A stretch of DNA of 64,000 nucleotides from Paracoccaceae bacterium (GTDB lineage Bacteria > Pseudomonadota > Alphaproteobacteria > Rhodobacterales > Rhodobacteraceae). The stretch is taken from NCBI GenBank assembly GCA_014762635.1, contig JABURR010000061.1, positions 1 to 64,000 of the forward strand, read 5' to 3'. The position numbers and the translations under genes are program-made. Positions 1 through 8,678 of this stretch are shown here, piece after piece. The notes below the pieces were generated by a model. The model made no database searches and was not told the origin of the DNA. It saw only the letters and a program-made list of their open reading frames with translations. Each line of letters starts with the position of its first letter. Position 1 is the first letter of the stretch.

Positions 1-124
1 CGGCCTGCGCGGGATTGCCGAAGCCGATATCCATCGGGCCGCCGAAGCTTTGGCCGCAGCAGGCGCAGGCATAACCGGCGTCGGTGAACCGGCGCCAGCG
101 CGGATCCTGCGCCAGGTCGATCAT
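1..124 (-). CDS. DUF2199 family protein (5' end only)
   Basis: Only the first 41 codons lie in the window. The reading frame begins MIDLAQDPRWRRF and continues with a cysteine cluster YACACCG and then GPMDIGFG, the layout I know from the N-terminus of small DUF2199 proteins of Rhodobacteraceae, where the cysteines probably bind a metal. Function is unknown. The ATG (complement of 122-124) overlaps the purF stop codon as ATGA, so the gene is probably translated by coupling to purF. The rest lies beyond the left edge. Confidence 0.6.
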   Translation of the reverse strand, partial: MIDLAQDPRWRRFTDAGYACACCGQSFGGPMDIGFGNPAQA

Positions 125-1584
125 GCGCTGCGCTTCAGCTGGAAGCCCCTCTGGACCATGTCCGCCGGGCTGACCGGGTAATCACCCGAGAAGCAGGCGT
201 CGCAATACTGCGGCTTTGCCGGGTCGCGGCCGTCTTCTTCGCCGGCGGCGCGGTAGAGCCCGTCGAGCGAGACGAAGCGCAGGCTGTCCACGCCCAGGTG
301 GCTGCGCATCTGTTCCTCGGTCATGGTCGAGGCGAGCAGCTTGTCCTTTTCGGGCGTGTCGACGCCGTAGAAGCAGGGCCACTGGGTCGGCGGGCTGGCG
401 ATGCGGAAGTGCACCTCCTTCGCACCGGCGTCGAGAATCATCTCCTTGATCTTGCGGCTGGTCGTGCCGCGCACGACCGAGTCGTCGACCAGCACGATGC
501 GCTTGCCGCGGATCAGGGCGCGGTTCACGTTCAGCTTCAGCCGGACGCCCATGTTGCGGATATGCTCGGCCGGTTCGATGAAGGTGCGGCCGACGTACTG
601 GTTGCGGATGATCCCCATCGCGTAGGGGATGCCCGATTCCTGGCTGTAGCCGATCGCCGCGGGCGTGCCGCTGTCGGGCACGGGGCAGACGAGATCGGCA
701 TCGACCGGGGCCTCGCGCGCCAGTTCCACACCGATCTGGCGGCGGGTCTCATAGACCGAGCGGCCGCCGAGGATCGAGTCGGGGCGCGAGAAATAGACAT
801 GTTCGAAGATGCAGAAGCGCGAGGATTTCTTCTCGAACGGGCGGAAGCTTTCGATGCCCTTGCCCGAGATGACGACCATCTCGCCCGGGTCGATCTCGCG
901 CACGAACTCCGCGCCGATGATGTCGAGCGCGCAGGTCTCGGAACTCAGTACCCAGCCATCCCCGACACGGCCCAGAACCAGCGGACGCACGCCAAGCGCG
1001 TCGCGCACACCGATGAGCTTGGTGCGGGTCATCGCGACGATCGAAAATGCACCCTCGACCCGGCGCAGGGCGTCCTTCATCCGCTCCGGGATGGAGCGCT
1101 GCAGGGAGCGCGCCATCAGGTGGATGATGCATTCGCTGTCCGAGGAGGACTGGAAGATCGAACCGCGCTCGATCAACTCCTTGCGCAGGGAGACAGCGTT
1201 GGTGATGTTGCCGTTATGGGCGATTGCCGCCCCGCCCATGGAAAACTCGCCGAAGAAGGGCTGCACGTCGCGGATCGCGGTCTGGCCCTTCGATCCAGCG
1301 GTGGAATAGCGCACATGCCCGATGGCCAATTGACCGGGCAGGGTCTCCATCAGGGACTGCTTGGTGAAGTTGTCGCGCACGTAGCCGAAGCGCCGGGCCG
1401 AGTTGAACCCCGTTTCAGGCGCGTAAGAAACGATGCCGCCCGCTTCCTGCCCGCGATGTTGCAGGGCGTGCAGGCCGAGGGCCACGAAATTCGCCGCCTC
1501 GGCCACGCCGATGACGCCGAATACGCCGCATTCCTCTTTGAGCTTGTCGTCGTCGAACGGGTGGGCGGGGGGCATCTCGCGCAT
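121..1584 (-). CDS. purF: Amidophosphoribosyltransferase PurF
   Basis: Catalyses the first committed step of purine synthesis: glutamine plus PRPP to 5-phosphoribosylamine, in the cytoplasm. The 487-residue protein has the usual two-domain layout. The N-terminal Ntn glutaminase domain begins at Cys19 in EECGVFGVIG, so an 18-residue propeptide should be removed to expose the nucleophile. The C-terminal phosphoribosyltransferase domain carries the PRPP loop VLVDDSVVRGTT at about residues 364-375. Late cysteines (C440 region and YCDACFSGDYP) fit the [4Fe-4S]-bearing class. In many relatives purF directly follows radA-cvpA; here a small gene and an oppositely oriented hydrolase gene lie between them. 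The gene downstream overlaps by ATGA. Confidence 0.97.
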   Translation of the reverse strand: MREMPPAHPFDDDKLKEECGVFGVIGVAEAANFVALGLHALQHRGQEAGGIVSYAPETGFNSARRFGYVRDNFTKQSLMETLPGQLAIGHVRYSTAGSKGQTAIRDVQPFFGEFSMGGAAIAHNGNITNAVSLRKELIERGSIFQSSSDSECIIHLMARSLQRSIPERMKDALRRVEGAFSIVAMTRTKLIGVRDALGVRPLVLGRVGDGWVLSSETCALDIIGAEFVREIDPGEMVVISGKGIESFRPFEKKSSRFCIFEHVYFSRPDSILGGRSVYETRRQIGVELAREAPVDADLVCPVPDSGTPAAIGYSQESGIPYAMGIIRNQYVGRTFIEPAEHIRNMGVRLKLNVNRALIRGKRIVLVDDSVVRGTTSRKIKEMILDAGAKEVHFRIASPPTQWPCFYGVDTPEKDKLLASTMTEEQMRSHLGVDSLRFVSLDGLYRAAGEEDGRDPAKPQYCDACFSGDYPVSPADMVQRGFQLKRSA

Positions 1585-1710
1585 GGGCGGCGGGCTCCGA
1601 ATCCAACTAGTACCGGATGCCCCCTCTTAACCGCCCATGATCCGGGTGTCACGGAAGTATGACAAATCACACCATGTTCGGGTGCGGTGTGATGCCGCTG
1701 TGCAAGCGTC

Positions 1711-1911
1711 TCAGCCTAGGACGGGGCGAGGGCGCGAGAAAAGTTGCGAGAAGTATTGCCCAAGGGTCCGGGCTTTGCGGCTGGTGGCCTCGGTGGTCGC
1801 GTTGATCATGTCATGCGCGACCTGGCTGCGGGCGCGACGGCCTTGGGCCATGTAGAAGCCATAGTCGATGGAGCCATCGGGGTGGGTGCGGATGTCGGTG
1901 ATATCGGTCAT
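1711..1911 (-). CDS. Small conserved protein of unknown function
   Basis: A 66-residue protein beginning MTDITDIRTHPDGSIDYGFY, with an Arg/Lys-rich C-terminal half and no signal peptide or membrane segment. I do not recognise a named family, although the start reads like small proteins common in Rhodobacteraceae. It is a real gene rather than a shadow: the ATG is preceded by a perfect AGGAGG at a 5-base distance, and no better frame exists in the interval between purF and the divergent hydrolase gene. Ends 126 bases before the purF start on the same strand, so it could share a transcript with purF. Confidence 0.65.
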   Translation of the reverse strand: MTDITDIRTHPDGSIDYGFYMAQGRRARSQVAHDMINATTEATSRKARTLGQYFSQLFSRPRPVLG

Positions 1912-1987
1912 TGGAACCTCCTGTTGGTTGATGTCCCCAGGATGACCCGAACCGCGTGGCGTCGCTTGAAGATGATCTTTAGATTTC

Positions 1988-2017
1988 CTTGAGAACTGTC
2001 GATTTCACCTTGAGAAC
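1988..2017 (+). promoter_or_regulatory. Direct repeat CTTGAGAAC x2, possible operator of the adjacent winged-helix gene
   Basis: Two identical copies of CTTGAGAAC start at 1988 and 2009, exactly 21 bp apart (two helical turns), each preceded by a TTTC stretch. They lie 47-76 bases upstream of the proposed start of the winged-helix/hydrolase gene. OmpR/CadC-type winged helices bind direct repeats on one DNA face, so an autoregulatory operator is a reasonable guess, not a demonstrated site. Confidence 0.35.
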
Positions 2018-2063
2018 AACGGTATTTCTTGCCGCCCCGCGCCATCGGGGGCAGTCTGTCTGC

Positions 2064-3275
2064 ATGATTTTCCGATTTGCCCATTGCGAACTCGATACCG
2101 GTACTTACCAGCTTTTACGTGACGGTGAGGTGGTCCACGTTGAACCCCAGGTCTTCGATCTTCTGGTACTACTTGCCCGCAACGGCACCGATCTTGTCAG
2201 CTACGATCGTCTGGTGGCGGAGATCTGGGGCGGGCGTGCTGTGTCGGACGCCACGATCAGTGCCCGGATCAGCGCGGCGCGTGCGGCGGTGGGTGACAGC
2301 GGCAAGGCGCAGGCGGTGATCCGGACCATTTCCCGGCGCGGGGTGCAGTTGGTGGTGCCTGTTGAAACCCATGATGCCGCAGTTCCGGTGGCGGAAGCCC
2401 AGGCCCCGCGCGTGGCCGAGCCCCATCCCGTGGCCGGGCGGCAGGTGATCCGCTACGCGACCTCGGGCGACGGGGTGCAGATCGCCTATGGCATCTCGGG
2501 CGAGGGGCCGCCGCTGGTGCGGGTGGGCCATTGGCTGACACATCTGCATCTGGACTGGCAAAGCCCCATCTGGCGCCCGATGATCGAACGGCTGGGGCGC
2601 ACACATACGCTCTATCGCTACGACCAGCGCGGCACTGGCCTTTCGGACAGCAGCTTCCCGGGCAAGGGCGTGGACGAATTCGTTGACGACCTGCGCGCCG
2701 TTGTCGATGCGACGGGCGCCGAGCGTGTTTCGATCTTCACCGCCTCCCAAGGGTCGTCCGTCGCGCTGAAGTTCGCGGCGGAATACCCTGAACGGGTCGA
2801 TCGCATGGTCTTGTACGGCGGCTTCGCGCAGGGCCGTTATCATCGCAACGGGGCCGAGGGGCGTGACGAGGCCAAGGCGTTTCTATCCCTGGTGCGCAGC
2901 GGCTGGGGCAAACCCGGCAGCCCGTTCATGAAGTTCTTCACTGAACTTTTCATGCCGAATGGTACGCCCGAGCAGTTGGCGAATCTCATTGAATTGCAGC
3001 TTGCCTCGGCCACGCCGGCGAACGCGATGAAGCTTCGGGACGTGATCGACAATTTCGACGTGTCGGACATCCTCGATCGGGTGCGCGGGCCGCTCTTGCT
3101 GGTTCATGCGCGGGGCGATCAGGTACATCCGCTGTCGGAAAGCCAGCTTATCGCGCGCTCGGTGCCCGGGACGGAACTGATCGTTCTGGATAGCGACAAC
3201 CACGTGCCGCTGCCCGGTGACACGAACTGGGAAATCCTCATGTCCGAGGCCGAGCGGTTTCTCTTGAGCGATTGA
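2064..3275 (+). CDS. Winged-helix (CadC/OmpR-type) DNA-binding domain fused to an alpha/beta hydrolase
   Basis: Residues 1-100 form a Trans_reg_C winged helix (begins MIFRFAHCELDTGTYQLLRDG, ends near ISRRGVQLVVPVE). Residues about 125-403 are an alpha/beta hydrolase fold: oxyanion region RVGHWLTHLHLDW, core strand RYDQRGTGLSD, elbow FTASQGSS, acid-bearing strand VHARGDQVHP and histidine DNHVPL. The elbow has Thr in place of the first Gly of GxSxG. Domain pairs like this occur in signalling proteins in which the hydrolase may sense a small molecule. I chose the ATG at 2064 because it starts exactly at the winged-helix domain; an in-frame ATG at 1989 would add 25 residues of unlike composition and swallow the direct repeats. 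Substrate and targets are unknown. The gene interrupts the common radA-cvpA-purF order. Confidence 0.8.
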   Translation: MIFRFAHCELDTGTYQLLRDGEVVHVEPQVFDLLVLLARNGTDLVSYDRLVAEIWGGRAVSDATISARISAARAAVGDSGKAQAVIRTISRRGVQLVVPVETHDAAVPVAEAQAPRVAEPHPVAGRQVIRYATSGDGVQIAYGISGEGPPLVRVGHWLTHLHLDWQSPIWRPMIERLGRTHTLYRYDQRGTGLSDSSFPGKGVDEFVDDLRAVVDATGAERVSIFTASQGSSVALKFAAEYPERVDRMVLYGGFAQGRYHRNGAEGRDEAKAFLSLVRSGWGKPGSPFMKFFTELFMPNGTPEQLANLIELQLASATPANAMKLRDVIDNFDVSDILDRVRGPLLLVHARGDQVHPLSESQLIARSVPGTELIVLDSDNHVPLPGDTNWEILMSEAERFLLSD

Positions 3276-3284
3276 CGAAACAAA

Positions 3285-3310
3285 AAAGGCGCGCCGGTGG
3301 GCGCGCCTTT
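3285..3310. terminator. Bidirectional rho-independent terminator
   Basis: Perfect 11-bp stem AAAGGCGCGCC / GGCGCGCCTTT with a four-base loop, flanked by a run of six A on the left (six U on the minus strand). It sits between the convergent hydrolase gene and cvpA; the U-run makes it stronger for cvpA. The same stem sequence recurs in the terminator at 43139-43164. Confidence 0.85.
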
Positions 3311-3331
3311 CCCCAAGTCCATTGGACTGGA

Positions 3332-3952
3332 TCAGTTGTTGGCCGGGGCCTCTTCAGCCGGGGCGGTGGGTGCCGGGGCCGATCCGCCCGAAATGCACTC
3401 GCCCATCATTTCTTCGTATTTGCCAACGATCCATTCCGGTGCATTCGCCGGGATTGCGTCGTTCAGCTTTTCCTGAGCCATGGCGAAGACCTCGACCGTG
3501 CGGCTTTCGTCAACCATTTCGATCGTGTCCTCAAGGATCACCCGGTCGTAGATCACCAGGGCAATGGCCACCAGGACGGCACCGCGCAGGACCCCGAACA
3601 GAAAGCCGAGCGCCTGATCCAGACCGCCAAGTGCCGAGCGCTGCACCGCGCCCGCGAAGAACGGGATCAGGATCGAGATGATCACCAAGGCAATGGCGAA
3701 GACGCCCGCAAAGGCCGCCAGCATCGACAACTCGCAGCTATCGCCGAGAATCTCGCCAACGACGGGAATGCTGGGTGCAAACTCGTCGATCAGCGGGTCA
3801 AGCTTCGGCGCGCCGAAATAGGCGGCAATGGCTGCGCCGACCCAGCCGACGATCGACAGAACCTCGCGCATGAACCCGCGCGAATAGGCCAGAATTGCCG
3901 AAACAAGAATGACCGCGACTACGACACCGTCGACGATGGTAAAGTCTTCCAT
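3332..3952 (-). CDS. cvpA: CvpA family membrane protein
   Basis: A 206-residue inner-membrane protein with four predicted membrane segments: about residues 7-25 (VDGVVVAVILVSAILAYSRG), 28-48, 75-98 and 112-130. The motif AYSRGFMREVLSIVGWVGA is typical of CvpA (colicin V production/purine-associated) proteins; the C-terminal 70 residues are soluble and end in an Ala/Pro/Glu-rich tail. Homologues are needed for envelope robustness or colicin V export in enterics, but the biochemical role is unclear. Last gene of the alr-mlaE-mlaF-pqiA-like-radA-cvpA operon, 20 bases after radA, followed by a terminator. Confidence 0.9.
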   Translation of the reverse strand: MEDFTIVDGVVVAVILVSAILAYSRGFMREVLSIVGWVGAAIAAYFGAPKLDPLIDEFAPSIPVVGEILGDSCELSMLAAFAGVFAIALVIISILIPFFAGAVQRSALGGLDQALGFLFGVLRGAVLVAIALVIYDRVILEDTIEMVDESRTVEVFAMAQEKLNDAIPANAPEWIVGKYEEMMGECISGGSAPAPTAPAEEAPANN

Positions 3953-3972
3953 GACCTCGCTCCTGCGGGTCT

Positions 3973-5340
3973 TCAGCCCGCTCCGAAAATTTCTCCGACG
4001 ACAGTCGCCAGATCCGGCATCTGTCGAACGCTCACGCCCGTTGTCGCGGCGGACTTGCCGCCTGATGGGGCAATGGCTTGCGAAAACCCAAGCTTTTCAG
4101 CTTCTTTCAGCCGGGTTTCCGTCTGCCCCACGGGCCTCAATGCCCCTGATAGGCTGATTTCGCCGAAAACGACAGTGTCCGCTGGCAGGGCTATGTCTTC
4201 TCTGGCGGAAAGTAGCGCACTGGCCACAGCAAGATCGGCCGCGGGTTCGGAAATTTTCAGGCCCCCGGCCACGTTCAGATAGACGTCGAGTCCCGTGAAG
4301 GGGATGCCGCAGCGCGCCTCGAGTACCGCCAGCACCATGGCAAGCCGGCCGCTGTCCCAGCCCACGACCGTGCGACGGGGCTGACCCAACGGAGAGGGTG
4401 AGACAAGGGCCTGGAACTCCACCAGAACCGGGCGCGTACCCTCGATCCCGGCAAAGACCACCGACCCGGGCGCGGGCTGATCGCGTTCGGACAGGAACAG
4501 GGCCGAGGGGTTCGTCACCTCGGCCAAGCCGCCGCCTGTCATCTCGAAAACCCCGATCTCGTCGGCGGGTCCGAAGCGGTTCTTGACCGCCCGCAGGATG
4601 CGGAACTGGTGGCCGCGCTCGCCCTCGAAATACAGCACCGTGTCCACCATGTGCTCGATCACGCGGGGGCCGGCGATCTGGCCTTCCTTGGTGACATGGC
4701 CGACAAGAACCACCGCCATGCCGCGCCGCTTGGCGAAGGCCGTCAGTTCATGTGCGGCGGCGCGCACCTGGCTGACCGAGCCGGGGGCGCTTTCCACGTT
4801 GTCGGCCCACATGGTCTGGATCGAGTCGATGATGGCCACGTCAGGCCGCACCGTTTCCAACGTGGTGAGGATGTCGCGCAGGTTGGTCTCGGCGGCCAGT
4901 TGCACCGGCGCCTTTTCCAACCCCAGGCGCTGGGCGCGCATCCGGACCTGGGCGCTGGCTTCCTCGCCCGAGATATAGACGGCCTTCAGTCCCGCCTTGG
5001 CGAAACTCGCTGCGGCCTGAAGAAGAAGGGTGGATTTGCCGATCCCCGGATCGCCGCCCACCAGGATCGCCGAGGCGGGCACGAGGCCGCCGCCCAGAAC
5101 CCGGTCAAGCTCGGCCATGCCGCTTTGGGTGCGAGGCGGTGGCGCCTCTTCAGTGGCAAGGTCGGCCAGTTGGATCGCGCGGCCCCGCTTCCCGCCGAGC
5201 GATTTCGAGGCAGGACCCGCCGAAAGCGGTGCCTCCTCGGTGATCGAGTTCCATGCGCCGCAGGCATCGCAGCGCCCGGACCATTTGTTATGGACGGCGC
5301 CGCAGGCGGAACAGGTGAAAGAGGTCGTCGACTTGGCCAT
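3973..5340 (-). CDS. radA: DNA repair protein RadA (Sms)
   Basis: RecA-like ATPase that promotes branch migration of recombination intermediates. The 455-residue protein has the standard layout: C4 zinc finger at residues 10-28 (CSACG...CDACG), Walker A GGDPGIGKS at 95-103, the RadA-specific KNRFG motif at 253-257, and a Lon-protease-like C-terminal domain (about 285-455, including GLDVYLNVAGGLKISEPAADL) that lacks protease activity in known homologues. Length is normal. Spacing of 4 bases to the upstream pqiA-like gene and 20 to cvpA places it in the same operon. Confidence 0.96.
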   Translation of the reverse strand: MAKSTTSFTCSACGAVHNKWSGRCDACGAWNSITEEAPLSAGPASKSLGGKRGRAIQLADLATEEAPPPRTQSGMAELDRVLGGGLVPASAILVGGDPGIGKSTLLLQAAASFAKAGLKAVYISGEEASAQVRMRAQRLGLEKAPVQLAAETNLRDILTTLETVRPDVAIIDSIQTMWADNVESAPGSVSQVRAAAHELTAFAKRRGMAVVLVGHVTKEGQIAGPRVIEHMVDTVLYFEGERGHQFRILRAVKNRFGPADEIGVFEMTGGGLAEVTNPSALFLSERDQPAPGSVVFAGIEGTRPVLVEFQALVSPSPLGQPRRTVVGWDSGRLAMVLAVLEARCGIPFTGLDVYLNVAGGLKISEPAADLAVASALLSAREDIALPADTVVFGEISLSGALRPVGQTETRLKEAEKLGFSQAIAPSGGKSAATTGVSVRQMPDLATVVGEIFGAG

Positions 5341-5344
5341 GCGC

Positions 5345-5785
5345 CTATGTGGCCCGCGAACTGCGTGCGGTCAAATGGCTGATGACGATCGAGGCCAGAA
5401 CGCAGGCGGTAAACAGGTAGAGCCCCCAGGCGGTTTCCACCTTGCCGACACCGATCCCCTTGGCGATGACGATGTAGAGCGCGATCAGGAACACATCGGC
5501 CATCGCGAGCTTGCCAAGCCACGTCAAAACCGGCAGCACACGCCGCCGCATCTGCCCGAAATGGATCAGCGCCAGCCCGATGGTCTTCATGTAGGGCGCG
5601 AAGATTGCAAGGAAGGTCACCAGAAGCGCCAGCGCCGGGTCGGTTTCCCACAGGCTTTGAAGGCCCGAGATCACCGAGATCTCGTCCAGCCCGAAAAGCG
5701 GCAGGAACCCCGCTCGCAAGAGCGGCGCGAACCAGGCGACCGGGAACAGGATCAGAAGCGACAGATTGGCGGCCCGCAGGATCAC
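5345..5785 (-). CDS. PqiA-domain (paraquat-inducible protein A-like) membrane protein
   Basis: A 146-residue protein with four hydrophobic segments; the region YMKTIGLALIHFGQMR followed by LAMADVFLIALYIVIAKG matches the PqiA domain, here as a single copy without the zinc-ribbon. PqiA proteins act with MCE proteins in lipid movement between membranes, and the two genes upstream encode an MlaFE-type ABC transporter, so a lipid-transport role is a fair inference. Start choice: the long open frame extends into the mlaF gene, but the GTG at 5785 is preceded by GGGGTGA at suitable distance and begins directly at the first membrane helix (VILRAANLSLLILF). Ends 4 bases before radA. Confidence 0.7.
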   Translation of the reverse strand: MILRAANLSLLILFPVAWFAPLLRAGFLPLFGLDEISVISGLQSLWETDPALALLVTFLAIFAPYMKTIGLALIHFGQMRRRVLPVLTWLGKLAMADVFLIALYIVIAKGIGVGKVETAWGLYLFTACVLASIVISHLTARSSRAT

Positions 5786-5877
5786 CGGATCACCCCGAGG
5801 GCCCGAAGATGCACGCAGGGCAACACGCGGACCGTTGGACGAACCTTTGGCGGTTGTGCCATGATCTCGGGCATGGG

Positions 5878-6624
5878 TTACCTCACCGCTTCGATCGGCC
5901 CCTCGGCGCGGCCGTGGATGAATTGATCCAGGTAGGGATCGCCCGACTCGTCCAACTGCGAGACGGGGCCAGTCCACTGGATCACCCCGTCATGGAGCAT
6001 GGCGACCTTGTCGGCGATGGCACGCACGCTGGTCATGTCATGTGTGATGGTCATGGCGGTGGCGCCCATCTCGACAACGATCTCGCGGATCAGGTCGTTG
6101 ATGACGCCCGACATGATCGGGTCGAGCCCGGTTGTGGGCTCGTCGAAGAAGATGATCTCGGGTTCGGCGGCGATGGCGCGGGCAAGGCCCACGCGCTTCT
6201 GCATGCCGCCGGAAAGCTCGGCCGGGAAAAGGTCGGCCACGTCGGGCTTCAGCCCCACGCGGCGCAACTTCTCGATGGCGATCTCGCGCGCCTCGTCCTT
6301 GGGGCGCTTGAGCGAGCCGCGCAGCAGGCGGAAGGCCACGTTCTGCCAGACGGTGAGCGAATCAAACAGCGCGCCGCCCTGGAAGAGCATCCCGAACCGG
6401 GCCAGGAAGGCATCGCGCTCGGCCTTTGTCACGTCTTCGCCATCCAGCAGGATCTGCCCGGCGTCGTGCCGGATCAGGCCCAGGATGCACTTGATCAGCA
6501 CCGACTTGCCGGTGCCCGACCCGCCGATGATCACCATGCTCTCGCCCGTGGGCACGGTCAGGTCGATGCCGTTCAGCACCCGCTTGGGCCCGAAGGCCTT
6601 ATGAACACCCTGAAGCTCGATCAT
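5878..6624 (-). CDS. mlaF: ABC transporter ATPase of MlaF type
   Basis: ATP-binding subunit of an MCE-type (Mla/Ttg2) phospholipid transporter of the cell envelope. The 248-residue protein shows Walker A GGSGTGKS (34-41), the signature LSGGMQKRVGLARA, and Walker B EIIFFDEPTTGLDP, with the long-form nucleotide domain typical of MlaF. Its start overlaps the mlaE stop as ATGA, indicating coupled synthesis of permease and ATPase. No MCE-domain protein (MlaD) gene is adjacent, so the periplasmic partner must be encoded elsewhere. Confidence 0.9.
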   Translation of the reverse strand: MIELQGVHKAFGPKRVLNGIDLTVPTGESMVIIGGSGTGKSVLIKCILGLIRHDAGQILLDGEDVTKAERDAFLARFGMLFQGGALFDSLTVWQNVAFRLLRGSLKRPKDEAREIAIEKLRRVGLKPDVADLFPAELSGGMQKRVGLARAIAAEPEIIFFDEPTTGLDPIMSGVINDLIREIVVEMGATAMTITHDMTSVRAIADKVAMLHDGVIQWTGPVSQLDESGDPYLDQFIHGRAEGPIEAVR

Positions 6625-7403
6625 TGCGCAAAGAACATTTCGGTGAGAAGGAAGTTGGCGGCGAGGATCAGCACCGAGGCCGAAACCACCGCATTGGTGG
6701 TGGCCCGGCCCACACCCTGCGCGCCGCGGCCCGAGTTCATCCCGTGATAGCAGCCCATGGTCGCCACGATGAAGCCGAAGACAGAGGCCTTGATCAGGCC
6801 CGACACGACGTCCCAGCTTTCAAGGAAATCGACGGTGTTCTTCAGATAGGCATAGGAGTTGAAGTCGAGCCGTGTGACCCCCACGAGAAAGCCGCCCATG
6901 ATCCCGATCACGTCGCCCACGGCGGCCAGCACCGGCATCGCCAGCGTCGCCGCCAGCACCCGCGGGACCGTGAGGTATTTCATCGGATGGGTCGAAAGGG
7001 TGACCAGCGCGTCGATCTGCTCGGTCACCTTCATGGTTCCGATCTCGGCCGCGATCGAGGCCGCGACCCGGCCCGCGACCATCAGGCCACCAAGCACCGG
7101 TCCAAGTTCGCGCACCATGCCGATGGCGACGATCGAGGGCACGACGGATTCGGCGTTGAACCGCGCCCCGCCCGCGTAGATCTGCAGCGCCAGCGCGCCA
7201 CCTGTGAAAAGCGCGGTCATGCCCACCACGGGCAGGCTGAAATAGCCGATGTAAAGCAGCGCTTGCCCGAATTCGCGGATATAGAACGGCGGGCGGAAGA
7301 TATGGCTCACGGCCGAGGCGGCATAGATCGCCACCCGCCCGATCGCGGCGAGGATCGCCATGGTGCTGCGACCGATGCCGGCGATGGGGGCAAGAACGCT
7401 CAT
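6621..7403 (-). CDS. mlaE: ABC transporter permease of MlaE type
   Basis: Membrane subunit of the MCE-type lipid transporter, 260 residues with about five to six membrane helices. The motif [24 protein letters not shown] is the conserved MlaE permease signature, followed by [21 protein letters not shown], also typical. The gene overlaps alr upstream (ATGA at 7400-7403) and mlaF downstream (ATGA), so the three are co-translated. Confidence 0.92.
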   Translation of the reverse strand: MSVLAPIAGIGRSTMAILAAIGRVAIYAASAVSHIFRPPFYIREFGQALLYIGYFSLPVVGMTALFTGGALALQIYAGGARFNAESVVPSIVAIGMVRELGPVLGGLMVAGRVAASIAAEIGTMKVTEQIDALVTLSTHPMKYLTVPRVLAATLAMPVLAAVGDVIGIMGGFLVGVTRLDFNSYAYLKNTVDFLESWDVVSGLIKASVFGFIVATMGCYHGMNSGRGAQGVGRATTNAVVSASVLILAANFLLTEMFFAQ

Positions 7404-8449
7404 GCGGAAACTCCGATATAGGTTCGGTCGTAGCGTGTGCCGAGGGATGTCAGGATCTCGTAGCCGATGGTGCCCGCGATATCGGCGATGTCATCCACGG
7501 TCTGCTGCTCGCAGAGCAGGTCGAGCGCCTCGGGAGCCTCGGACAGGTGCGTGACGTCGATGGTCAGCAGGTCCATCGAGACCCGTCCGGCCAGCGGGCA
7601 GGGAATGTCCCCGGCATAGAGCACCGCCTTGTTCGAGATCGCGCGCAGGATGCCATCGGCATAACCGCCCGAAACGGTGGCGATGCGCGCGGGTGCGTCG
7701 GTGGTCCAGCTGTTGCCGTAGCCCACCGTCTCGCCTGGGGTGAGGTCGCGCAGTTGGATCACCGGCAGGCTCAGCCGGACCACGGGGCGAGCCGCTTCGA
7801 AGGGCAGGCCGCCGTAGAGGCCGATGCCGGGCCGGGTCACCTCGAAATGATACTCGGCGCCCAGCAGCACGCCGCCCGTGGCGGCGATGGAGCGGGGAAC
7901 GGAAAGATCGCCCACCATCGCTTGGAAGGCGCGCAGTTGTTGGGCGTTCATCGGGTGGTCGGGATCGTCCGAGCAGGCGAGGTGGCTCATCACCAGAACC
8001 GGGCCCTTGGCGAGAACGCTGTCACGCAGGGCGGACCAGTCCGCCGCCTCTATGCCGAGGCGGTTCATGCCCGTGTCGAGCTGCATTCCGAAGGGATGGC
8101 CGGGCAGGGCTTCGAAATGCCGGGTGACCTGTTCGACCGAGTTCAGCATCGGGATGAGGTCATGGGCGCGGAGATGCTCGGCATCGCCCTCCATGTGGCC
8201 GGAATAGACGAAGACCTCGGGCCCGGGGCCAAGTGCCGCGCGGACGGAGGCGCCTTCTTCGGCCACGGCCACGAAGAACCGCCGCGCGCCCGCTCCGGCA
8301 AGCGCCCGCGCTACCCGCCCCGCATCGAGCCCGTAGCCATTAGCCTTGACCGTGGCGGCAGTCTCGACCGTGCTGGCCGACAGAGCGTCGAGCGCACGCC
8401 AGTTGGCCGCGAGCGCGTCAAGATCGATGGTGAGCGTGCCTGTTCCCAT
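7400..8449 (-). CDS. alr: Alanine racemase
   Basis: PLP enzyme that interconverts L- and D-alanine and supplies D-Ala for peptidoglycan. The 349-residue protein has the PLP-lysine motif TVKANGYG with Lys35, the TIM-barrel N-terminal domain, and the C-terminal beta domain containing the catalytic tyrosine in VGYGNSW and the [13 protein letters not shown] segment. First gene of the operon that runs to cvpA; the promoter must lie in 8450-8678, which it shares with the divergent uvrD gene. Confidence 0.95.
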   Translation of the reverse strand: MGTGTLTIDLDALAANWRALDALSASTVETAATVKANGYGLDAGRVARALAGAGARRFFVAVAEEGASVRAALGPGPEVFVYSGHMEGDAEHLRAHDLIPMLNSVEQVTRHFEALPGHPFGMQLDTGMNRLGIEAADWSALRDSVLAKGPVLVMSHLACSDDPDHPMNAQQLRAFQAMVGDLSVPRSIAATGGVLLGAEYHFEVTRPGIGLYGGLPFEAARPVVRLSLPVIQLRDLTPGETVGYGNSWTTDAPARIATVSGGYADGILRAISNKAVLYAGDIPCPLAGRVSMDLLTIDVTHLSEAPEALDLLCEQQTVDDIADIAGTIGYEILTSLGTRYDRTYIGVSA

Positions 8450-8545
8450 GGTCCCCGTGTTTTGGCCGCGCCCGCGTCAAGGCGCAAGGGGAAAGCTGGG
8501 CGCCCGGCACCGAATTGCCGCGCCTTGCGGCGCGACGCCTTTTGC

Positions 8546-8607
8546 GCACGGCCCGGGAGCCGGGCCGTGCCGTGCCTCCGGCGGGGATATTTGCGGAACA
8601 GAAGAAG
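8546..8607. repeat. Hairpin plus ATATTT...CAGAAGAAG intergenic repeat, copy 1
   Basis: A perfect 11-bp inverted repeat (GCACGGCCCGG at 8546-8556, CCGGGCCGTGC at 8560-8570, three-base loop) is followed by a G-rich, AT-tailed stretch CCTCCGGCGGGGATATTT then GCGGAACAGAAGAAG ending at 8607. The same composite, hairpin then tail, occurs at 20510-20561 with a different hairpin stem but a closely similar tail. It lies in the 229-bp divergent alr/uvrD interval. Function unknown; it may act in transcription termination or RNA processing. Confidence 0.6.
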
Positions 8608-8678
8608 TGGGGTGCCGGGTGGAACATCTGGCGAACATGCTCTTTTCCTTAGGAGGGCGAGCGGGTATTGTCGCGCCC

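Noticed and set aside
5786-5977. Extended N-terminus of the PqiA-like protein
   Set aside because: It would overlap mlaF; a GTG with a ribosome site at 5785 fits the first membrane helix.
8346-8678. Longer N-terminus for UvrD
   Set aside because: It would overlap alr on the other strand and cross the intergenic repeat; homology begins after 8679.
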